NCBI RefSeq assembly: GCF_030445035.2
Contig: NC_080680.1
Span: forward strand, 51,101,212-51,165,211
Length of the DNA: 64,000 nucleotides
Direction: 5' to 3'
Source of the DNA: Dasypus novemcinctus
Taxonomy: Eukaryota; Chordata; Mammalia; Cingulata; Dasypodidae
How positions within the stretch are numbered: position 1 is the first letter of the stretch; every line of letters begins with the position of its first letter. The notes beneath the pieces were generated by a model. The model was given only the letters and a program-made list of their open reading frames with translations, did not search any database and was not told the origin of the DNA. The position numbers and the translations under genes are program-made. This document shows, in pieces, positions 45,691 through 58,800 of the stretch.

Positions 45691-46030
45691 CAGAGCCATT
45701 TGGATGTTTCCTTAGAGTTCTTCTTGTACAAGTTGCATTTGCTAGTTTTGTTCTCTGTTTTTTCCTATTTTAGGTTTTTCTTAAAAATCTTTTGGTCCTT
45801 GGTGATTCATTTAGTTTTAAGAGTGAGGCACTAAAACCATTTGTGTGCTTGGAGTGAGGAACTTAAACATTTTAGGAGGGGCTTGTTGATTGGTAGAGTT
45901 CCTTTTAGAGTGATAAGACCTCAAATCATCATTTCTATTGGAGAACCCCAAATATTAGTATCTTACTTATTTTCTCTATGGAAGTTCAGTTACTTTAGGG
46001 GAAAAATATATATTCCCTTAACTTGAAGGA

Positions 46031-46078
46031 GAAGCATGGCTTGGAGGTGAAGCATGGTTTGGAGGTGAAGCATGGCTT
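46031..46078. repeat. 18-bp minisatellite A (about 2.7 units)
   Basis: Unit GAAGCATGGCTTGGAGGT at 46031-46048, 46049-46066 (one change) and a 12-bp partial unit at 46067-46078. Confidence 0.95.
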
Positions 46079-46200
46079 CTGATTTTCTAGCGGATGAGGG
46101 TATAGAGCTGATGTTTTTATTGTTTATCTGTACACTTTTATTAAATCTCTACTCTTCAATGATCCCAGTGTCTTTGCATTCAGAGACTTTCTCAGTAATC

Positions 46201-46236
46201 TGTGTGTGTGTGTGGGGGGGGGGCGGGCAGGAGGGA
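46201..46236 (+). repeat. TG run followed by a G-rich tract
   Basis: (TG)7 at 46201-46214 runs into ten Gs (46214-46223), then CGGG and CAGGAGGG. There are enough G-triplets on the plus strand to form a four-stranded (G-quadruplex) structure. Confidence 0.9.
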
Positions 46237-46499
46237 AGAATCTAATGTCATCTGCAGATCTGGGGAGGGATAGTCATTGGCTGCATGGGATAGGAGTGCG
46301 TGTCCTAGCATCCAGCTGTGCCTTAAATAGATATTTCCACTAGTTCGCCTATTTTTAGTCCTGTACTTCACTCCTACCTTTCAGGGTCCCTGGTTCCTTC
46401 AAATGCTGAGCTTTTCTGGGAATATCTTGGAAAATAGACTTGCTTCTCATCTTTATCTTTTTTTTCTCACTTATCAGCTTTCTTTGTTCCACTAATTCA

Positions 46500-46553
46500 G
46501 TTAACATTTCTCCAAATGTTAACATTTCTCCAAATGTTAACATTTCTTCCAAA
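46500..46553. repeat. 18-bp minisatellite B (about 3 units)
   Basis: Unit GTTAACATTTCTCCAAAT at 46500-46517 and 46518-46535 (perfect), then a changed third unit to 46553. Because 18 is divisible by three it keeps frames open on both strands (46355-46573 minus and 46440-46634 plus), giving repetitive peptides that are not a gene. Confidence 0.95.
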
Positions 46554-46639
46554 ATTACATTCATTTCTTTCATCCAGCTGCTGTTTCATTTTTTAATCTG
46601 TCATTATAAATATTTATATTTTTTATTCCTTTAGTAATG

Positions 46640-48090
46640 TGGGTGGGATTCCCAGAAGGAGCAGCAATAGCCAGTGGTCAATCTGCCATGTTTAACTAGT
46701 AATTAGCACAATTCAGCTAAATAAATTTTAGTGGGGCTCTATTTAGTCTGTTCGAGGTGTTATTGGGAATGTAAAATTATTAAGTTATCTACTCTGCAGA
46801 GGCACAGACTTTAGAGTGGGAGAAAGACACCTTCACATAACTTTAGCTCACACCAAATTGTCAAGATTGTCAAATGCTTTAACAGCAGAAAAAAAATCTA
46901 ATAGGAGAACATAAATAGAAAATAGCTAAGGACATATAAACACAGGAAACATGGACACCTCTGCACTTACCCATGGTCAAGTAGAAATTCTCTAAATGCA
47001 AAGGTGTTTGGCATCATTAAATTTTATTGCAGAAGCTCTTGCTTATTTAAGTACTGATTTTCTAGTAATAATTACTAAAATGAAGGTTTGGCCACAACCA
47101 CATGTTTACAATTTAAAATCAAACCTTTGTCAAATATCATCATTTGGGAAAATAAAAGCATGCAGTTTTAACATCATGTGATCATTATTTCTGAAAGAAA
47201 CTGAGGGCCATCTTGGTCATGAATTTCTTTCATATCAATACACATATCGCCATTATTTTTCAACTGACTTTTTAAACTTAATTATCATTGAGAGTAACTT
47301 TCAAGAAGTACTCCATTGTACTATTATAATCCAAATTGTTACCAAGATGAAACAAGAAATAATGGATTTTGTCATATATATTTGAATGTCTTGGAAGTAG
47401 AGATGAATATTTAAGAAACTGAGGTCTGGGAAGAGACAAATCTTGTTTGACAAATTCTGACGACATTCCCAAGAAAATGAATAGTACTGGTGATATAAGA
47501 TTCACATTGTTAACAGTCTGTCAGCAATTAGATATGCATTAACAATCCCATTAATATAGAATGGATGTTCCTGAGACATTTTAAGTAAGCTTTGCAATCT
47601 GATTTTTTAAAGTTAACAAAAAGATTTAGGGAAGCAAAACTGGTGAAACAAGCTATGGTTACAAACACATGCCAGTTAACTGAAAATTGTTTGGATAGAG
47701 AGGAAACAACTTCATTCATCACTTGTAAGATCAAAAATTTCCACCTGAGTACCTACAATATATAATAAAACAAGTTGGTTCAAGTTTCCTCTTGGAGGCT
47801 CGACCTGTACTAGCAATACTTTCTCTAAAGCCTAGAATGTGAAGAGTCCTTCCTTTATTTTCTGCTACAAAAACTATAGCTTCACCCAAAACTAAATTTT
47901 AGCTCACCTCCAATTATGTGTTTTCTAATGCATCCCTTCATTAAATAGCGGAACTGCTACTTTCATGCAATTGCCAAGATAGAAAATCTCGTCTTCCTTT
48001 AGCCATCATTCATCCCCAACATCCAACGAGTCCCTGAATCCTTAAGTCACTCATCTCATGCCTTTGCCTTTTCTTCATTCCAACAACTCC
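46640..48090. other. Repeat-poor AT-rich stretch
   Basis: No gene or nameable repeat is seen. The part at about 46990-47290 is repeat-free with AACCACA, CATTATT and TTAATTA sites and could be conserved DNA. Confidence 0.4.
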
Positions 48091-48370
48091 TGCTCTAGGT
48101 AGGATTCCATCACTTTTTGACTAAATTACCGCATTGGCCTCCATGTGATCTCTCCTAGACAATTCTCTCACTCCGGCCAGAGTAATCATTGTGAATTATA
48201 AGTCTGGCCTAGTTAATCCTGGCTGGACATATTTCAGTGACCCCATATATTTCAGAACAAAATTCATACTCTTTAGCTTAGCACAAAAAGTAATTTACAT
48301 TCTATTGCTTGTAAATAGTTCAGCATCACTCCCTAAGACCTCAGCACACTCACTCTTTGCTCTAGCCACA
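48091..48370 (+). repeat. L2 LINE remnant
   Basis: GGCCTCCATGTGATCTCTCC, GGCCAGAGTAATCATTGTGA, CAGAACAAAATTCATACTCT and CTCTAGCCACACTAAACCAA follow the L2 3' region. The 70-codon frame at 48191-48403 is part of it. Confidence 0.65.
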
Positions 48371-48667
48371 CTAAACCAACAGGAAAATCCTGGGGATATT
48401 TAAGTGGGTGGGGATAACCCTCCCCACTTAAAACAGGCTAAGTTTAAATTGTTCCATTCAAATGTCATTTCCTAGGTGGCTTTGTTAGCTTTCTACTTTT
48501 AGTCTAGTCAGTTACCAGTTTAATATTTGAGGTTTTAGTCTAGGAACATATTGAGAAAATGATGAAATCATGACTATGGTATTTTTATATTTTTAAGCAA
48601 AATTTATTCTTCTTCTGTAGGATCTGGTTTGTGTACCACTATTTTTCATGCAAATGCCTAATGCATA

Positions 48668-48805
48668 ATAGCTAAGCATAATGTTTAAGAGTATGGACTA
48701 TAAAACCAGAATTCCTGGGTTCATAACAAACTACCATTTGCTAGCTGTGTCATCTTGAGCAAAATACTTCTCTAAGCCTCAGATTTAAATAAAATAATAC
48801 CACCA
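48668..48805 (+). repeat. MIR SINE remnant
   Basis: AAGAGTATGGACTATAAAAC, CCTGGGTTCATAAC, TTTGCTAGCTGTGTCATCTT and CTCTAAGCCTCAGATTTAAA are in forward MIR order. Confidence 0.85.
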
Positions 48806-50399
48806 GCTGATTGCACAGAACTCATTCTCATTTTTAGAGCATTTCATGATTTCATGATATAAATCCCTGAGTTCTGACAAAGTTAAAAAAATAAGTTTAT
48901 AGATATTTATAGATAACCTAGATCACAGATAATGAAAATTGAGGGAATACTGCCATAGCTGGTTAAATGAGTGCTAACAGTATTCTTTGGATGGGTAAAA
49001 TACTAATAGGACTTAGCATTATCTGAAGACATAATGCTTACTGAAGCACCATTTCTTGAAATTAAATCATTAGAATCGGGAAGCGAGAGAAGGACATTGC
49101 AGTGCGATTTTCTTTTTGTGATTCTTCGCCTGCTCCCACGAGGAAAACAGCCAAGCTATTATACTAGAGACTGCTAGTATATGCTAGTATTTGCTATCTA
49201 TGTTGCTGTTTATTGTCTTAGCGTACCAGTGGAAGGAATCTGAAGAATGGATTGAGAATACCTTTATCATCTATTTACCTGAACCTGATTAAAATATACA
49301 CATAATTAGAAGTTTATTTTTGTAGATTAAAGTTATTAAAATGAATTTAATGCAATTTAAAACATAATATAATCAACAGATGAAATAATACTTTTGTGTT
49401 GATTTTTTATCACAGAATTTATTTAAACCACAAAATTCCCAAAGATTGAAGCATGCTGAGTTAATTAGCATTAGAGAACAAAAATATCATTACATGTTAT
49501 TTAAAGTGGTAACTTCAAACTATTTTAGTGAGATTTATGCACTAGCACATTTCCCAGAAATACCATTTAAATAGTGCAACAAGATGTATAAGTCCAACCA
49601 AATCATAAAATAAGGCACTATTTTTTTCTTCTCAGCCTTACTGAAAAGCATGCCAAAAGAAGTAAACAGTTAATTTATTTGAAAGGTTTTTTTTTCTTTC
49701 TCTCTCTTGCTTTCTTTCTACTTTTAAAGTAAAATGTATTATTTTCTCATGAAGTTCATGTTTTTAGGGTGTAGCCCAAGGATGACTTGGTGACTTGTTC
49801 CTGTTGGCCCTGTTTTGTGCCTCTGCTGTAGTTTTCTCTGCTATAATCAATTCCCAAACCCATCACAAATACTATGCTTTCCTAAAAGGTAGAGAAGAAC
49901 TCTTGTCATTTGAACTAGTGGTAACAATGTTTTTATTTTCAGAAAAAAATAAAAATAAAAAAACAATAACCAAAAAACCTGTAGTAGAATATCACCTTTC
50001 TGGAGAATGCCACAAAACAATACGATCCAGCTGCTGGAATTGTCCACTTCACCTGCTTCATAGACTCATGTCTGTCTCAGAGTTCATCTTCTAGTATTAA
50101 TAGCTCAGGTCCTTGGACCAAATACTCCCTCTCTACTGGTCGCATAGAGTCAGGAAACTTTTCTTTGAGGCTAAAGAATTATAGAAAACTTTCTTAGCAT
50201 TTCAAAGAGGACCTCTGCGAGCATACTAATGCCCCTCAATAAGTAGAATCTGTGATGCCTCATGAGTTTATGTTGTTCCATAAGGTATTTTTTTTTTACC
50301 AAGAAGCTTTGAAAACAAAACATGGTTTTATTCAGTTTATCTACCCTCTCATCAGTACTGCCACTTTACATCATATAATAAGTACTAAAAATGTTGCTT
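48806..50399. other. Unassigned non-coding DNA
   Basis: No gene or nameable repeat is seen. A small patch with five CpGs lies at 49076-49141 (see findings). The 99-codon frame (49795-50094) is a lysine- and asparagine-rich read-through of an AAAAATAAA run and shows no domain. Confidence 0.4.
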
Positions 50400-50630
50400 A
50401 ACTGGGGCCCCTTCCCTTAGCAACAGCAAGGGGAGGAAGTAATTAGTAGTTTAAAAGGTGACCACACAAGCCAGAGCTCTCTTTCTCTGCCTAGAGGCGC
50501 CTGCACCAAATCTCTGTGGGTATTTCCATCCTTTCTCTCCAATTTCTCAGCAAGCTCTGTCCTTTCCCCCCTTTGCAGATGAATTCTTTTACTGGTCTAA
50601 CTAAAAAACTGTTGCTTAAATGACTAATTG
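50400..50630 (+). mobile_element. Possible ERV LTR fragment
   Basis: GGGGCCCCTTCCCTTAGCAA, GACCACACAAGCCAGAGCTC, GAGGCGCCTGCACC and a pyrimidine-rich tail have the look of a class I LTR, but with no clear AATAAA or ends. Confidence 0.3.
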
Positions 50631-51639
50631 ATTGAATTTCAGAAGTGTATTTGCAAAATGTAGAATTTCCCAATTTATTATTTTTCTCCAATCTGGGAAT
50701 AGGGACTTCTATTCTTAATCCAGCTTATTCTTAATATGGAGAAATTTAAATAAGAATCTGTCTGCTTGAGATAGATCATGGGTATCTCCTTAATAATGGC
50801 CGTGAAGATGATTTCTTTCCATTATAGGACATACTTTAGGATCTTGTTATGAAGTTTGGATGCTTATCTGAAAACTTTCTCTACTCTTCTAGCACTATAC
50901 AAATTGATTGGGGAAAAATATTATTCTAAAAAGAAACTCTTATCCAGGATTCCCTGTGGGTCTCATTTTTTCCAAACTGGATACACCCAGGCAATCTTCT
51001 CACACAGGTGGTTACTGTTTTGGTTCTGCTGATGTTTGTGAAGTGATGCTTGGAAAGGAAGGTAGGAGGACAGAAAAAGCTTTCAGAGATTTAATGAAGA
51101 AGCCTGGTGGGATGTGCCCTAGTGTGGGCAGGTTTCAAAATAGGCACGACTGCAGACACACATCTTGCAGTACTGAGACTTTTATCTAGTTTCCACACCT
51201 GCCCTATCATAGAGCTGCAGACTCTTAGCATGAGGCCCCACTCTTTTCTTCTCTCCTTGCTCCTTACCCATTCCACCTTCAATGGCCTGTTTTATCTGCA
51301 AATGAAATGTGTCAGAGGTAACTGATCCTCTGTCTAATAAAACCATAGCCCAGTTCCTTTAAAAAAAAATCCTGATTTGACAACCATATCTTAACCAGAA
51401 AAGGCAGAAACAATATTCTAATTCGAAATCTATTAATGAGCAGTAATTATATGCATACTGTATATAAAGCACTTTCACAATTATGTCTGGCCCACATTTG
51501 ATAGAAATGAATACTGAGAGGGTAAATAATTTAGAATCGTAACAAATAACTGTCAGTACTGGAATTCAATGCCTTGTGAGTTTGAGTACAAGTTGGCACA
51601 GGGCAAAATAGGAAATGTTAAATACCAACAATTACTAGC
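50631..51639. other. Unassigned non-coding DNA
   Basis: No gene is seen. The 93-codon frame (50908-51189) and its shadows have no recognised domain. A MIR-like segment may lie at about 51430-51560. Confidence 0.4.
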
Positions 51640-51790
51640 ATTTATACCTGCTATCATTAAGTTATCTTAAAAGAACTCTGTGAAGTGGAAATTTTCATTT
51701 CCTATTCCAAATAAAAACTCAGGTTCAGAGCGATGAAATAATTCTCATGAGGTTGCAAATTCAGAAAGTGGTTGAACAGACATTATTTAA
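51640..51790 (-). repeat. MIR-like remnant
   Basis: CAATTACTAGCATTTATACC, GTGAAGTGGAAATTTTCATT, CTCAGGTTCAGAGCGATGAA and AATTCAGAAAGTGGTTGAAC follow reverse MIR order. Confidence 0.55.
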
Positions 51791-52679
51791 TCCCCAAACA
51801 CTAAATAATCTGTTACGTTATGTTGTTATATAAGAAAAGATGTATTGAACCTCAGGAGATAACAGAATATTGTGTATAGCTACCAGCATGTTAAACAAAA
51901 CCAAACCAAACAAAACTCAGGAAAATGTTAAACAAACTGGACAAAACCACCCCAAAACCTTCTGAAACAAGGCAATTTCTCCTGTTTTTCTAGTTGCTAG
52001 TCTAGGAAACTCTCCAATCCTGAATTACATTAGCAAGGTACTTCCCAAAACTTCTTTTGCAGAGAAAATAAATAAAGGTCGTTATCATTTTACTTAAGGA
52101 GAAATTAAGAGAAGGATGTTCTTTCCTGTGATTTTCTAAACTTACTCCATAATTAGTTGTAAAAATTAGATTAGAAACTCCTATCTCTGACAACCAAATC
52201 ATTCCCTAATCTAAGATGGAATCATAATAGAAATTTAAGATTGTAGATCTACTGTCGTTTTACGTAGAATACAGAATCAAAACTTATTCTCCATTTGAAA
52301 AATCACTGAAACCAACTGACCTGTACTTTGCAAGCAATTGTGTTCATTGACTGTATCCTAGGTAGATAAAATAGAATGTATAAAGCAATTAATTGAACTA
52401 TAGTCAGTAAACAATATTCCTAATCTTGTCCATTAACTTTCTATCCCAGTGTCAATAATGGGTTATAAGACACATTCTTAATTATAGTTAAATATAAAAT
52501 ACATTGCATTTTTAATTTGCTAGCCCAGTTCATTCTCAAAAATGGAAGTTTAAGTGAAAAACCCTGAAAATATGCTTTCCAATGTAAAATTTTAAAGTTT
52601 TTTATATTTAATAAGTGTCTTAGAGACCACCAACATTTAATTTGATTTCATTTGGATCAAAAGAGTTCATTTGACACTT
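51791..52679. other. Unassigned AT-rich DNA
   Basis: No gene or nameable repeat. A CAAAACCAAACC-type A/C-rich run lies at about 51894-51925. Confidence 0.4.
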
Positions 52680-52822
52680 AAAACAAGTGAATGACATGCA
52701 AACCACAAGACCTTCTATGCTCACTTAAAAACTGTGGAAATTGAGATTCAGAGAGATTAAATAATCAAGCCAGAATATTGGAGCATCTGGAATTTTAACC
52801 GTGAGTCTCTCTGACTCCAAAC
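52680..52822 (-). repeat. MIR-like remnant
   Basis: CTGTGGAAATTGAGATTCAG, AGAGATTAAATAATCAAGCC and TTTTAACCGTGAGTCTCTCT with GACTCCAAA follow reverse MIR order. Confidence 0.65.
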
Positions 52823-55800
52823 TTATGTGGATTAAAAAATGCCTGATTATAGATTTTAAAAATTGGCTTAATAAGCATAGAGATTAGTCTTTTCATTGTA
52901 TTTGTAGAGAAGATATACAGGACCCTTTAACAGAAATGTGTCAAAATGTGTGTAGATACTCTCTGTTGGAGTGTTTAGAGGTAGGAGTGGGGAGCAAATT
53001 CAGAAGAAAACTCTTCTAGGAGGTGGTACCTGTGATAGGGTTTTCTGTATTGTCTTGAATTCACCTGGAAGTTTAGCATTGGATTAAGTAAGTAGTAGGT
53101 ATACAACAGGAAGCCTGACTTCTGAATTTATTCAACAAAGGTTCTGAGACCCAGGTATTCAGTCTCATGTCCAATGAAGTAATCTGTCCTCAAGCCACCT
53201 GCACTTCTGGCTTTTTCAGAGAGAAGCCTGAAGTCTAGCTGCTCAGTGCACAGTGCAATCTATCTCATTTAAGTGGAACAGATGAAGGTACTGACAATGT
53301 ATGGCAATGAGGGGAAGGGTTCCTTGTTGAGAGCAGGGAAGCCTAGGAGATGGTTAGACTACTTACATTTGAAAGGGTCACTGACAAAAATCTACACAAA
53401 CAGTGACTCAGTCCACAAGGGAAGAACAACAATGAAATATTGGTTGATTAATCAATTCAAATGGTCTTTGAAGACTATAGTAGGATTTCCTTATTTCTTG
53501 AATCCTGATACAAAATTTACGGAGATTTGATTTTGTGTGTTGATTTCTCTATATGTGCAAGTGCACAAGCATATACCCATGGAAACAACACTTTTCTCAA
53601 TGTGTCTATTAGGACTCTTTCCACGTATACAATGCATTTAAAAGTTCAAAATCTAGACATCTTTTAGCTAGTGAAAGGAGCAAAAGAACTGTTTTACTCT
53701 GACAAATAAGAGGAAAATTGTTTATTTCTCAATAACATTTCCTGGCTATTGTCAGGACTAGAATAATTTTAACCATTATTTGTTTGTTTGAAGGTGGTGG
53801 AGATATTGACATGTGCATTATTAAGATAGTCTGAATATGGTAATTTTCATAATGAGATTTATTGTATATGCCTCCTGGAACAAAAAGAGGACTGCTCTAT
53901 TCTAAAACGGTTTAAATGGCTATAGGATAGTGAGATTCCATTATTTTTTATGGAACAAAATTTGTAATCCGAGTTCATTAGAATACTGAATGAGTTGAAA
54001 AAATAAGTTCTGCTCTTACATCACTCATACAATGTAGTACATAAAAATCCAGTTTTGTTGTGTCAAACGTGGCTAGAATTTGAATGAATATAAATTGCAA
54101 ATGCCCCATCAGAAAATATAGGTGATTTTTATTTCCCTGCAGTTTTTGATAGCTTGTGATTCCATGGCACACATCCCAATTTCACAAAGTTTTGTCAATT
54201 AAATATAGAACAGCAGTTAACATTTGAGGGATTTTAAAAGGCTTCCAATTCTTCACTCACTTATCCAGTGACTAGTGTAGTATTTTGATTATGGTAGAAA
54301 TGTAATAAATTCCTCTTCAATTAAAGTAAAAGAATCTAAAGTTCAAAGGGATTGAGTTACAATATGAGTGGACAATTTATCCATAAACAGAGGTTAAATC
54401 TTCATATTATTTTGCCCATTGTTTATTCTAAAACAATTTTTTTTTTGTATTAAAGCAGCAGATAACCTTTGTTCTGCTACATGTGGGCTGCATAAAGTCA
54501 CACAGAGTCAAAACTCACAGACTTTAATATACTTTTTCTTCGACTTTCTTCAATAGATGTTTTAATTAAGTGACATGTATATATCTGTGTGCATATAAAT
54601 TTTATAGAGGTTCACACAAAATAAAGTTTACTGGTATGCAGTTTATAACATAAAGCTTTATGTTTGGTGCAGATTTAAAAATTCCATAGGAATTCTACAG
54701 AAAAATACGTATCATCAGTGAATTAAGGTTTATCTACTTGGAGAAACTCTTCATTTATCATTTTATTCTGCTATGAGCAAATTTTTGCAAGAGATTTTCA
54801 GTCATGAGATTCCCACACACATAAGGTGCCCTCTCTCATCTCTGTCCACATCCCCTATCATTCCCCAGAAATGATCCCTACTGTGTTACCCTAGAGAGAT
54901 ATACTCCTGACAAGCAAGCATAGTTCTCCTAATATCAATTGGCTGGCTTGTAGATAACATTTTTTAAGTTAGAAAGCTTTGAACTCTGCTATTAGAAACT
55001 TTTTTTTTAAACACTTAGTTTCTGAAATAAAATTAAATCAACTTAAAAACAAGACTTTTATTATGATAATCTATAGATAAGTTAAATGAGACACTGTTAG
55101 ACTCAGATAAAAAACTGAGGATATTATTAGCCAAATGACTCATCCTGACTTGTATACACAAGGTCAGATTTACACTTTCATGAATCTCTCAATGGGCTTT
55201 TGTAGGGGAGGCATATATTAACAGCAAATAATAGAATCAACTATGCCAGTTATTTCCCAAGAATTGTAGTATGAAATGAAATGAAAAAAATTGGAAGCAT
55301 GCAATGATATAATTATAGGAATCAGTGCAAAATGTTCTTTTGAACTAAAAGGAAATCAAACAACTTGACAAACTGAAAGCTTAGGTTTTCTTTCTTTAAT
55401 ATTTATACTTCAAATATTTTGCTGCTTATACTAATAACTAAATTCCTTTGAACATTGCAAATTTTAATAAATATATATTCACTGAAACAAAGCATTGGCT
55501 AATAACCCCCAGAGAGCATTTAAAATATGAGGGAAGATAATGGAGTGACAAAAGAACTTGATTCCCAAGAGGTAATATTTAAGCTCTGGATAAGGTTCAT
55601 ATGTTTATGTTTCTTCCTGAACTATAAGCCCCCATTGCAAATCCTTGGTGTTGGTCCATTGAGCCACTGGCCCTTTCTTTTTTGATATCAAGAAGTCTCA
55701 GCACTAATAAGTAAAATAACACACCCACAGGTGCATTTATCATATTATGGTCACTGTATGGTCAAAACTTTTGCCTGGACTCTCAAGGATCACAGAGCAA

Positions 55801-58800
55801 TCCTTTTATGTTTCAGCAAATAAAGTTTTGACCCTTCTCTCTTTCAATGCAAATCTCTCCACAGTTCTTGATCCCTTCCTATTCCCATTTGTTAAACCAG
55901 AACCTTGATTCATTGTTTATTTCTTTTCTCAATGATAATTTCAACATCATCCTTTCTACTGGCCCAGCTCTCTCTTCAGAATCTAAGATGCCTCATTTCG
56001 TTTACAACCTTCAAAATTGGGCATCCTGTGTGTTATCCTCTGTTTACTTAAATGACTTTCCAAAGATGGCTACATGGATGCCCATGCTTCAACCTATACC
56101 AATTTACTGATAACTTCCAGTCCTCTCACTTGAACTAGAGTTCACTAATCTGCATCAAGTACATGTTATTCCTGAACTGATTTATGGCTTTAGGTTTAAA
56201 AAAAAGTGGTTTGTCTCAATACTTGTGAGGAGAGGTATGACATAACTGAAGTACATCAATATTAAACATCTCTCCAGTGTGTCATTTAGAGGCTAGGGAA
56301 TAGCAGACTTCCTTCTAATGGCTCAACTTACCATGGTATTTGTTAAAGGCAAATAAAGCCAACAAGTGAGATTCCAAAATTCCAAATCATAATTTCAGTT
56401 TGGTGGTGTAGTGGTACTTGGAATTTTTGTTTCACTTCAATCCAATAATTTGTGCACAGACGAAGGCACTACCAAAGTACAAATTTACCAGCATCCAATT
56501 GTTTCAGATTTGTCTTGGAAAGCTCTGCATTCTTCTGGCCAACAAATATAAATGGTTTTGATCAGAATCACTTTTTCCTATAGGCACAAACTTCAAGGAT
56601 AGATAAAAATACCTTGATCTGTGATTATGTTTAACTTTTTGGTACACCACAAACAGTGTCCAGAAAGTTTAAAAAATTTTTTATCTTAATCTAATCTGCT
56701 CTTTATCATAATATAAGATAAAATAGTGAATAACAGTTATATGTGCACAGAAGTTCATGATGGAGGTGCGCTTCTCTTTGAATTTCAAATGTAACGATAA
56801 TCAAGGTAGACGAACTGTGCTCTTCATTCCACCTGCAGGCTTCTGGATTCATGTGTTGATTTATGCCAGCCCAATCTTCTGACTTTTCCTCAAGATGCTC
56901 AATATACAGTGCCTTCATTATGAAACCCAAGTTAAGTAAGCTTTCCTCAAACAGCGGTGATTGCTTTCAAGTTCCTGAACATGCTGGGGTAGGCTTGACG
57001 AGAAAGATTGATTTATCACTTTTTAAATAGATTCTTAATCTGCAAATCAATAAAAATGATTCACTTCTGCAGTGGCACAGAGTGAATGACTCACCCTTGA
57101 AAGTCAAATGAACGAATGCTGCCTTTCTTGCTTCTCTTTAATATACTCAGATTGTGATTGTGCTTTTTCTTTGCTTGGATTACTTGCTAAGCTCTAGCAC
57201 TGAGGAGTGTTGGAGATTCAGCCTGGTTTCTTCATACTCAAGTCAGGGACTGAATGTTAATCTGCTATGACTGTCAATCTTTTAGGAAATAATAAAGTTG
57301 GTAGAACTAAAATATTCTTTAGCTGGTCAAAGAGAAAAATAAAAGGTGGAAATACACTGGACATGGCCATCACTGAAAGAAGAGAGATATGGAAAATCTT
57401 TTGCACCAAAATGATACACCGCTTTTTCTGGGCCCACACTTGGAGAAATTTTGGAAAATTAAATGTGGACTATTAGCTTGGTAAAGTATGTGAAAAGATG
57501 TACTTAAAGTACATGTGCTGTATACCCCATTTGTCATCTCTTCTTCACACTTTACTAAGCATTTTGGTGTTTTTTAAATACCTAGTCATATGGGCTAGCT
57601 TTTTAGGCAGAAGTCTGACATTAGCAATCAAGAATTCCAGAAAGAAAAACTTCAGCCTAACAATCCTTAAATATTAAATATTTACTAGCATTAGTGATAA
57701 TTAAGACAAGAAAATAAGATAATTAAGACAAGAAAAACAAAAGCCCTAACAAACTGATGAAATTATTTAGTGGGATTTTGCAATAGATTTAATTTGGCAA
57801 AATCTCTGTAACAAATTTCATTCTAAAGAAAATTGTATGAAGTAATTGAATGATTTTTAAAAGTCCTTTAAAAAAGAAAGTTAACTTTAAGAATAGTGGC
57901 ACTTTCACTTAAATTACATACACTGGTTATAATAAAAATGAAACTTCCTAAAATATATCAGTTATGAAGTCCAACTCTGACTTTTGAAAACTTTTTAGGA
58001 AGTGACTTATATTTTAAACAAATCATAAAATTTTATTATAAAAGGGAATAGAATGGAAATCAACTCAAATTTAGGTAAATAATATTCCCTCTTTTTATCT
58101 GAAAAACATTTATTTAGACTAGATTTAAAGAAGTCATATTTCCTTCCCTATGTTTTTATTTTTCACCTGTCTTGGTAAAAATCCCTTCATCACGACCTAC
58201 TTTCCTGACCCTGAAACAACACTGTGGGAAAGAAAGGAGGTGAGATTGGTTATTGAGTTCAACTTATCTAAAATCTATTTTGGGAAAGCCCCATCCAGTG
58301 GGAATAAAACTTATAAAAGCAAAATATATAAGAATCCCTATTGCATAATATATTAACCATCACATTACTGAAATAAAATATCGAGGAAGACAGGAGAGAA
58401 AATTTAGCATTGCTAGAAAATATTTGGTTAATCCTGCTGATCAAAGGTTGGTTTCTGGCCACACGTCTATGATACCTTCTAAACACACTGGCTTTTTACT
58501 ATGACCCTGTGGGGACACCACCATCATCACCCTTTATGGCTGCTGGCCTTCTTGACCTTGCTACACTTCATGGATTTGTCCTCTAGATAAACCTTTCTGG
58601 TGGCCAATGTGCAAGAGTAACTCCAGGTACAGAGACCCTATGTGATTTATCCTTGTATATCCAGGTCCTAGTAGGGTGGCAGGACTAGTAGTTGCTAAGC
58701 ACAGTGTTTTTAAAATAAATTCATGAAGCAAACTTTTATTGGCACCATTTTCAAAGTGTGTGGCCATGTGCTCAAATATATATGCACAAAACATGGGTGG

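Noticed and set aside
46031-46553. CRISPR-like array
   Set aside because: The repeats are directly tandem with no spacers, the window is mammalian, and no cas genes are present.
46440-46634. Repetitive peptide frames (plus and minus)
   Set aside because: The 18-bp minisatellite keeps three-base frames open on both strands. There is no start context or conserved domain.
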